Shown here piece after piece: positions 53,891 to 59,303 of a stretch of 59,303 nt of DNA. The stretch lies in NCBI GenBank assembly GCA_045124055.1, contig JBGVKZ010000052.1, positions 1 to 59,303 of the forward strand, in the 5' to 3' direction. The stretch comes from CALZKI01 sp045124055. GTDB taxonomy: Bacteria; Bacillota; Clostridia; Lachnospirales; Lachnospiraceae. The notes beneath the pieces are model-generated. The model had not been told where the DNA came from. It saw only the letters and a program-made list of their open reading frames with translations, and did not search any database. The translations under genes and the position numbers were made by a program. Each line of letters opens with the position of its first letter. Within the stretch, counting starts at the first letter, position 1.

Positions 53891-54919
53891 TTGCAATTAG
53901 ACGAAAGAAAAAAGAAAATATTGCAAGCAATCATTCGTAACTATTTAGAAACCGGCGAACCGGTGGGCAGTAGAACCATTTCCAAGTTCACGGATTTGAA
54001 TCTTTCTTCCGCAACCATTCGTAATGAAATGGCAGACTTGGAAGAAATGGGATATATTGTTCAGCCTCACACCTCAGCAGGACGAATTCCAACAGATAAG
54101 GGATATCGCTTCTATGTAGATCAGATGATGGAGGAAAAGGATAAGGAAGTTTCTGAGATAAAAGAACTTCTTCTGGAAAAAGAAGAAAAGATGGAACACC
54201 TTTTGAAACAGGTAGCGAAAGTACTTGCAGTAAATACTAATTATGCTACTATGATTTCTGCTCCACAGTATCATCATAACAAACTGAAATTCATTCAGCT
54301 TTCCAGAGTAGATGAACATCAGATTTTAGCGGTAGTCGTTGCAGAGGGAAATGTTATTAAGAATTCCATTATTCCGGTGAAGGAGCAAGTTGATGATGAA
54401 ACGATGTTGAAGCTCAACATTTTGCTTAATACTCATTTGACCGGATTATCTATGGAAGAAATCAATTTGGGATTAATTGCTTCCTTAAAACAAAAGGCAG
54501 GTATACATGAAGATATTGTTAGCGAAGTAATGGACGCTGTAGCAGAGGCCATTAAGGCAGACGAAGACTTGGAAATCTATACAAGCGGCACGAACAATAT
54601 TTTTAAATATCCAGAATTGTCGGATAACCGAAAAGCCAGCGAGCTTATTAATACCTTTGAAGAAAAAGCAGTTTTCAATGAATTGATTGTGGATACGTTA
54701 TCTGACCAGCAAAAAAATGGTATTCAGGTATATATCGGGGAAGAAAATCCATTGCAATCTATGAAAGATTGTAGCGTAGTAACAGCTACTTATGAATTAG
54801 ATGAAGGAATGAAAGGAACGATTGGTATTATTGGTCCAAAACGAATGGATTATGACAAAGTTGTGGATACACTAAAGAATTTGAGAAGTCAGTTAGACGA
54901 GTTGTATCACAGAAAATAG
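53891..54919 (+). CDS. hrcA: Heat-inducible repressor HrcA
   Basis: 342 residues from TTG 53891, which sits 9 bases after AGAGG; GTG 53882 directly abuts the ribosome site. The winged helix includes SRTISKFTDLNLSSATIRNEMADLEEMGYI and HTSAGRIPTDKGYRFYVD, both HrcA hallmarks. It represses its own operon through CIRCE and depends on chaperone capacity. Confidence 0.95.
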   Translation: MQLDERKKKILQAIIRNYLETGEPVGSRTISKFTDLNLSSATIRNEMADLEEMGYIVQPHTSAGRIPTDKGYRFYVDQMMEEKDKEVSEIKELLLEKEEKMEHLLKQVAKVLAVNTNYATMISAPQYHHNKLKFIQLSRVDEHQILAVVVAEGNVIKNSIIPVKEQVDDETMLKLNILLNTHLTGLSMEEINLGLIASLKQKAGIHEDIVSEVMDAVAEAIKADEDLEIYTSGTNNIFKYPELSDNRKASELINTFEEKAVFNELIVDTLSDQQKNGIQVYIGEENPLQSMKDCSVVTATYELDEGMKGTIGIIGPKRMDYDKVVDTLKNLRSQLDELYHRK

Positions 54920-54933
54920 AAAGGAAAAAAGAA

Positions 54934-55545
54934 GTGGCAGATTTAGAAAATCAGGTTGAACAGGAAGCTTCAGAAGTGGATACAGAAGAAGTAAAAGAAG
55001 AAAATGTAGATACTGAAAATGTAGAGACAGAAGCAAAAGAAGAAAAGGAAACAGCAAAAGAAAGTAAAAAAGCTGACAAGAAAAAAGCAAAAGCGGATAA
55101 GAAAAATGAAGCGATGCAGGAAAAAATCGACGAGCTGGAAGATAGAGTAAAAAGACAGATGGCTGAGTTCGAGAATTTTCGTAAAAGAACCGAAAAAGAA
55201 AAAACAATGATGTTTGAAACCGGTGCGAAAAGCGTGATTGAAAAAATCTTACCGGTAGTGGATAACTTTGAAAGAGGTTTGGCTACGATTCCGGAAGAAG
55301 ATAAAGAATCAGCTTTTGCAAATGGAATGAAAATGATTTATAAACAAATGCTTGATGAATTGGATAAACTTGGGGTAAAACCAATCGAAGCAGTTGGTCA
55401 AGAATTTGACCCTAATTTTCATAATGCAGTAATGCAGGTAGAAAGTGAAGAATTTGAATCAGGCGTTGTGGCACAGGAACTTTTGAAAGGCTACACATAC
55501 CACGATACAGTGGTAAGACATAGTATGGTAGCAGTAGTGCCATAA
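54934..55545 (+). CDS. grpE: Nucleotide exchange factor GrpE
   Basis: 203 residues from GTG 54934 (AAAGGAAA upstream). A long acidic and Lys-rich N-terminus (1-65), coiled coil with RQMAEFENFRKRTEKEK, and the C-terminal wing with VGQEFDPNFHNAVM. It releases ADP from DnaK. The N-terminal extension is longer and more charged than in many homologues. Confidence 0.95.
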   Translation: MADLENQVEQEASEVDTEEVKEENVDTENVETEAKEEKETAKESKKADKKKAKADKKNEAMQEKIDELEDRVKRQMAEFENFRKRTEKEKTMMFETGAKSVIEKILPVVDNFERGLATIPEEDKESAFANGMKMIYKQMLDELDKLGVKPIEAVGQEFDPNFHNAVMQVESEEFESGVVAQELLKGYTYHDTVVRHSMVAVVP

Positions 55546-55649
55546 GAGGTTTAGGTGAGAATTAGGGAAAGCTCGGGGCATGGCTCCTCGCTTGAGGGAG
55601 ATGAATCGTCTCCGAAAATAGAGATAATTACTGCATAGGATAATGCAAA

Positions 55650-55778
55650 TGTATATGCCCGAAGAAAAAAGCTACGCTTTTTTCGCCGGTAAAATAACCG
55701 GTGTGGCAATGCTAGCATTGCCAACGCGGATTATTTTTACCGTAGATGGAAAACGAAGTTTTCCTACGGGCATATACA
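55650..55778 (+). repeat. Multi-branched palindromic element between grpE and dnaK
   Basis: Outer 12-bp arms TGTATATGCCCG (55650-55661) and CGGGCATATACA (55767-55778) enclose three hairpins. The first is GAAAAAAGC/GCTTTTTTC (55664-55684). The second is a perfect palindrome at 55704-55723 standing on a longer arm (55687-55700 with 55727-55742). The third is GGAAAAC/GTTTTCC (55748-55764) with a CGTA/TACG base. It would fold like a cloverleaf in the operon RNA. It could be a mobile palindromic repeat or a processing element. It contains no ORF. Confidence 0.8.
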
Positions 55779-55821
55779 ACAGATTATAACAACGCAAATA
55801 ATATTTTAGGAGGGCTTAATT

Positions 55822-57702
55822 ATGAGCAAGATTATCGGTATTGACTTAGGAACAACAAATAGCTGTGTAGCAGTTATGGAAGGTGGTAAACCAACAGTTA
55901 TCGCTAATACAGAAGGTGCAAGAACAACACCATCTGTTGTAGCATTTACAAAAACAGGAGAAAGACTTGTTGGTGAACCTGCAAAACGTCAGGCAGTAAC
56001 AAATGCAGAAAAAACAATTTCATCTATTAAGAGAGATATGGGTACAGACCATGGTCGTACAATCGACGACAAAAAATACTCTCCACAGCAGATTTCAGCT
56101 ATGATTTTACAGAAATTAAAAGCAGATGCTGAAAACTACTTAGGTGAAAAAGTAACAGAAGCAGTTATCACTGTTCCTGCTTACTTCAACGATGCACAGC
56201 GTCAGGCAACAAAAGATGCTGGTAAAATCGCAGGTCTTGAAGTAAAACGTATTATCAATGAACCAACAGCTGCAGCATTGGCTTATGGTCTTGACAACGA
56301 AAAAGAACAGAAAATTATGGTATACGATTTAGGTGGTGGTACATTCGACGTATCAATCATTGAAATCGGCGAAGGTGTTATCGAAGTATTAGCTACAAGT
56401 GGTGATAACCGTCTTGGTGGTGATGACTTCGACCAGAAAATCACAGATTATATGTTAGCTGAATTTAAAAGAACAGAAGGTGTTGATTTATCAAACGACA
56501 AAATGGCACTTCAGAGATTAAAAGAAGCTGCTGAAAAAGCAAAGAAAGAATTATCTTCTGCAACAACAACAAATATCAACCTTCCATTCATTACAGCAAC
56601 AGCAGAAGGACCAAAACATTTTGATATGAACTTGACACGTGCTAAATTCGATGAATTAACACACGACTTAGTAGAGAGAACAGCAATTCCTGTTCAGAAT
56701 GCATTAAAAGATGCAGGAATTACAGCATCAGAACTTGGTAAAGTATTACTTGTTGGTGGTTCAACACGTATTCCAGCTGTTCAGGATAAAGTAAAACAGT
56801 TGACAGGTCATGAACCAAGTAAGTCCTTGAACCCTGATGAATGTGTAGCTATCGGTGCTTCTATTCAGGGTGGTAAATTAGCAGGCGATGCTGGTGCAGG
56901 CGAAATTTTATTGCTTGACGTAACTCCACTTTCACTTTCTATTGAAACAATGGGTGGTATTGCAACAAGATTGATTGAAAGAAATACAACAATTCCTACA
57001 AAGAAAAGCCAGATTTTCTCTACTGCAGCTGATAACCAGACAGCCGTTGATATCAACGTAGTTCAGGGTGAAAGACAGTTTGCAAGAGATAATAAATCTT
57101 TAGGACAGTTCCGTTTAGATGGTATTCCACCAGCAATGCGTGGCGTTCCACAGATTGAAGTTACATTTGATATTGATGCAAACGGTATCGTAAATGTTTC
57201 TGCAAAAGACTTGGGAACAGGTAAAGAACAGCATATCACAATTACGGCAGGCTCAAATATGTCTGATGCAGATATCGAAAAAGCTGTAAAAGAAGCTGCT
57301 GAATATGAAGCACAGGATAAGAAACGTAAAGAAGCTATCGATGCAAGAAACGATGCAGATTCTTTCGTATTCCAGACAGAAAAAGCTTTAAATGAAGTTG
57401 GTGACAAGATTGATGCTTCACAGAAAACAACCGTAGAAGCTGATCTTGCTGACTTAAAAGCTATCTTGGAAAAAACAAAAGATAAAGAAATGTCGGATAG
57501 TGAAATCGACGAAATGAAAGCTGCTAAAGAAAAACTTATGACAGATGCTCAGGCTTTATTTGCAAAAGTTTACGAACAGGCTCAGGGAGCTGCTGGTCAG
57601 GCAGGTGCAGATATGGGTGGATTCTCAGGAGCAACAGGTGCCGATGCAAACACAGGAGCAGCAGATGATGATATTATTGACGGTGACTTCAGAGAAGTGT
57701 AA
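55822..57702 (+). CDS. dnaK: Molecular chaperone DnaK
   Basis: 626 residues. Hsp70 signatures IGIDLGTTNSCV, VYDLGGGTFDVSI and VLLVGGSTRIPAVQ, the substrate domain with TMGGIATRLIERNTTIPT, and a Gly/Ala-rich acidic end DDDIIDGDFREV. Codon choice is strongly biased as for abundant proteins. AGGAGGG precedes the start. Confidence 0.98.
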   Translation: MSKIIGIDLGTTNSCVAVMEGGKPTVIANTEGARTTPSVVAFTKTGERLVGEPAKRQAVTNAEKTISSIKRDMGTDHGRTIDDKKYSPQQISAMILQKLKADAENYLGEKVTEAVITVPAYFNDAQRQATKDAGKIAGLEVKRIINEPTAAALAYGLDNEKEQKIMVYDLGGGTFDVSIIEIGEGVIEVLATSGDNRLGGDDFDQKITDYMLAEFKRTEGVDLSNDKMALQRLKEAAEKAKKELSSATTTNINLPFITATAEGPKHFDMNLTRAKFDELTHDLVERTAIPVQNALKDAGITASELGKVLLVGGSTRIPAVQDKVKQLTGHEPSKSLNPDECVAIGASIQGGKLAGDAGAGEILLLDVTPLSLSIETMGGIATRLIERNTTIPTKKSQIFSTAADNQTAVDINVVQGERQFARDNKSLGQFRLDGIPPAMRGVPQIEVTFDIDANGIVNVSAKDLGTGKEQHITITAGSNMSDADIEKAVKEAAEYEAQDKKRKEAIDARNDADSFVFQTEKALNEVGDKIDASQKTTVEADLADLKAILEKTKDKEMSDSEIDEMKAAKEKLMTDAQALFAKVYEQAQGAAGQAGADMGGFSGATGADANTGAADDDIIDGDFREV

Positions 57703-57732
57703 TATCGTATAAGGATAAATAATGTTTCATAG

Positions 57733-57762
57733 ATATGGATAAGGCTTTGGTCTTATCCATAT
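57733..57762 (+). promoter_or_regulatory. Perfect hairpin between dnaK and dnaJ
   Basis: ATATGGATAAG (57733-57743), eight-base loop, CTTATCCATAT (57752-57762), no T-run. A likely mRNA stabiliser or processing site that could set the dnaK:dnaJ ratio. Confidence 0.6.
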
Positions 57763-57783
57763 TGCAAGAGGAGAGGTTGATTT

Positions 57784-58941
57784 ATGGCTGAACAAAAACG
57801 CGATTATTATGAAGTGCTTGGTGTAGATAAAAACGCGGACGAAGCAACCATTAAAAAGGCATATAGAGGATTGGCAAAAAAATATCACCCAGATATGAAT
57901 CCGGGGGATGCTGAAGCGGAAAAGAAGTTTAAAGAAGCTTCAGAAGCTTATGCGGTGCTAAGTGATCCAGAGAAAAAGCGTCAGTATGATCAGTTCGGTC
58001 ATGCAGCATTCGACGGAGGTGCTGGCGGCAGTGGTGGATTTAATTTCAATGGTGCCGATTTCTCGGATATCTTTGGCGATATTTTTGGCGACTTTTTTGG
58101 TGGCGGTAGAAGAAGCAGCAAAGCAAATAATGGTCCAATGCAGGGAGCAAATGTCCGCACAAGTGTAAAAATCACTTTTGAAGAATCAATTAAAGGTACT
58201 GAAAAAGAAATAGAGATTCCAGTAAAAGAAACTTGTAAGACTTGTAATGGAAGTGGTGCAAAACCAGGAACAAGTCCTGAAACCTGTACTAGATGTGGTG
58301 GAAAAGGTCAGGTTGTTTTTACGCAACAGTCTTTCCTTGGGACAATTAGAAATGTACAGACTTGCCCAGAATGTAATGGCTCTGGTAAAATGATTCGCGA
58401 AAAATGTGCAGATTGTCGTGGAACAGGATATGTTCAGATGCGTAAAAAATACGCCGTGCCAATTCCGGCAGGTATTGATAACGGACAATGCACACGTATG
58501 CGTGGACTTGGTGAACCTGGTAAAAATGGTGGACCACGAGGCGATGTTTTAGTAGAAGTATTAGTTGGTAGACATGATAAATTCCAAAGACAAGATTACA
58601 ATATTTTTTCTACTGTTTATATGTCTTATGCAATCGCAGCCCTTGGTGGTGAAATTGTCATCGATACAGTAGATGGACCCGTTGTCTATGAGGTAAAACC
58701 TGGTACAGCTACGGATGTAAAAGTTCGTTTAAAAGGAAAAGGTGTACCTGTACCAAACAGAGATTCAAGGGGTGACCATTATGTTACTCTTGTGATTCAA
58801 ACACCAGAAAAAATGTCTTCGGAAGCAAAGGAATTATTAAGAAAGTTTGATGCCTTGACAGGCGACAGCTTAAATGCTGCAAAAAATGTCAATAAAACCG
58901 GAAATGCTGAAGAAGGCAAAAAGAAAAAACGATGGAAATAG
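57784..58941 (+). CDS. dnaJ: Co-chaperone DnaJ
   Basis: 385 residues. J domain with HPD in KKYHPDMNP, Gly/Phe-rich region (GGAGGSGGFNFNGADFSDIFGD), four CxxCxGxG-type zinc repeats (CKTCNGSG, CTRCGGKG, CPECNGSG, CADCRGTG) and the C-terminal substrate domain. It delivers clients to DnaK and stimulates its ATPase. Last gene of the heat-shock operon. Confidence 0.97.
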   Translation: MAEQKRDYYEVLGVDKNADEATIKKAYRGLAKKYHPDMNPGDAEAEKKFKEASEAYAVLSDPEKKRQYDQFGHAAFDGGAGGSGGFNFNGADFSDIFGDIFGDFFGGGRRSSKANNGPMQGANVRTSVKITFEESIKGTEKEIEIPVKETCKTCNGSGAKPGTSPETCTRCGGKGQVVFTQQSFLGTIRNVQTCPECNGSGKMIREKCADCRGTGYVQMRKKYAVPIPAGIDNGQCTRMRGLGEPGKNGGPRGDVLVEVLVGRHDKFQRQDYNIFSTVYMSYAIAALGGEIVIDTVDGPVVYEVKPGTATDVKVRLKGKGVPVPNRDSRGDHYVTLVIQTPEKMSSEAKELLRKFDALTGDSLNAAKNVNKTGNAEEGKKKKRWK

Positions 58942-58950
58942 AAAAGATGA

Positions 58951-58985
58951 AAACCGCAGGAAGCATTAGCTTCATGCGGTTTTTT
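58951..58985 (+). terminator. Intrinsic terminator of the heat-shock operon
   Basis: AAACCGCA (58951-58958) / TGCGGTTT (58975-58982) with an inner GAAGC stem and T-run. Confidence 0.88.
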
Positions 58986-59005
58986 GTACTTATTGAAAAT
59001 CATAT

Positions 59006-59034
59006 TTGCCAGATAAAAAAATGTGTATTATATT
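59006..59034 (+). promoter_or_regulatory. Candidate promoter of the last gene
   Basis: TTGCCA (59006-59011), 17-bp spacer and TATATT (59029-59034). Confidence 0.5.
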
Positions 59035-59078
59035 GAAATAGAAGATGATTTATTCTTTATTTATGTAGGAGGGGCAAT

Positions 59079-59303
59079 ATGATAAGGGATTTTTCTTTGG
59101 AAGCAAAGCAGACGCTATATGAACACATCGACGGGGTTAGTCCCCACAACTCCTTTGAATATATCTGGGACTTTTTCTCAGATGTGAAAGAGAGCACAAA
59201 AGAATGGATATGGAAACTCTCCATTTCCGACTATCTAGATGACATAGACCGCTATCACAGACTTGTACTGGATAGGGAAAATGCCAGCAAATCCACCATT
59301 GAT
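59079..59303 (+). CDS. Start of a gene cut by the window edge; possible polymorphic-toxin N-terminus
   Basis: ATG 59079 follows GTAGGAGGGG. The first 75 residues (MIRDFSLEAKQTLYEHIDGV, later FEYIWDFFSDVKESTKEW and SDYLDDIDRYHRLVLDRENA) are hydrophilic and helical with regularly placed aromatics. They lack a signal peptide. The helical, aromatic-rich start resembles delivery domains of non-classically secreted toxins in Lachnospiraceae, but this is recall, not proof. No stop is reached. Confidence 0.5.
   Translation, partial: MIRDFSLEAKQTLYEHIDGVSPHNSFEYIWDFFSDVKESTKEWIWKLSISDYLDDIDRYHRLVLDRENASKSTID

Noticed and set aside
1..59303. tRNA, rRNA, insertion sequences, prophage genes
   Set aside because: No cloverleaf tRNA sequence, rRNA segment, transposase or phage structural gene was recognised on either strand.

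Overview
The window is low-GC DNA with strong Shine-Dalgarno sites, mostly co-directional operons and frequent intrinsic terminators. FabK-type enoyl reductases, a fused AccD-AccA, a FabT-like MarR regulator with matching boxes, HPr kinase with an HPr paralogue, and an hrcA-grpE-dnaK-dnaJ operon under CIRCE all point to Clostridia, most likely Lachnospiraceae. That taxonomic call is inference. No tRNA, rRNA, CRISPR array or intact transposase was seen. LAYOUT: (1) 1-2330 is the tail of a polymorphic-toxin locus. It holds a 5'-truncated pre-toxin gene, a toxin-like C-terminal domain separated from it by what looks like a one-base loss in an A-run, a small probable immunity gene, and about 0.7 kb of decayed cassette containing a degenerate copy of the pre-toxin hinge and a broken small gene. 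(2) 2372-5866 encodes a membrane-anchored serine beta-lactamase-like hydrolase with its own response regulator and histidine kinase. (3) 5913-9878 holds an unusual EF-Tu-domain-2/SseB-like protein, a LacI-type regulator and a MATE exporter preceded by a LacI-like palindrome. (4) 10000-12603 is a tight three-gene operon: a TIR domain tethered by one membrane helix to an outer DUF6273-like domain, a zinc-ribbon membrane protein and a small membrane protein. It sits directly behind a strong terminator hairpin. This is the best candidate for an undescribed system. (5) 12654-16653 holds a ferredoxin-like aldo/keto reductase, DUF1893, YvcK, an SDR and an XRE regulator. (6) 16885-25879 is the type II fatty-acid synthesis cluster acpP-fabK-fabD-fabG-fabF-fabZ-accDA-fabK2-fabH-marR. 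It has a canonical promoter followed by two perfect FabT-like boxes and lacks accB and accC. (7) 25891-33318 is mixed: cheD, a polysaccharide deacetylase, a CgeB-like glycosyltransferase, an ion permease, a membrane protein with a 27-residue small ORF behind it, and DUF1846. (8) 33514-39332 holds ftsH and a response regulator/ABC transporter/kinase module. (9) 39344-46125 is uvrC, then hprK-glcK-murB-rapZ-whiA-crh-like. yvcK, usually between rapZ and whiA, is instead at 14246. The HPr paralogue has Glu at position 15 and keeps Ser46, so HprK and a regulatory rather than sugar-transporting partner are encoded together. (10) 46239-52970 holds a lipid kinase, class II aldolase, cyclophilin, an acetyltransferase, murG, a TSCPD protein, a membrane protein and a D-2-hydroxyacid dehydrogenase. 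(11) 53243-58941 holds a Lys/Ala-rich DUF6465 protein and the heat-shock operon, which contains a 129-nt multi-branched palindromic element between grpE and dnaK. (12) From 59079 a new gene begins and runs off the edge. It may be the N-terminus of another polymorphic toxin. Start codons were re-chosen wherever a Shine-Dalgarno site clearly favoured an internal start; these choices are explained per gene.
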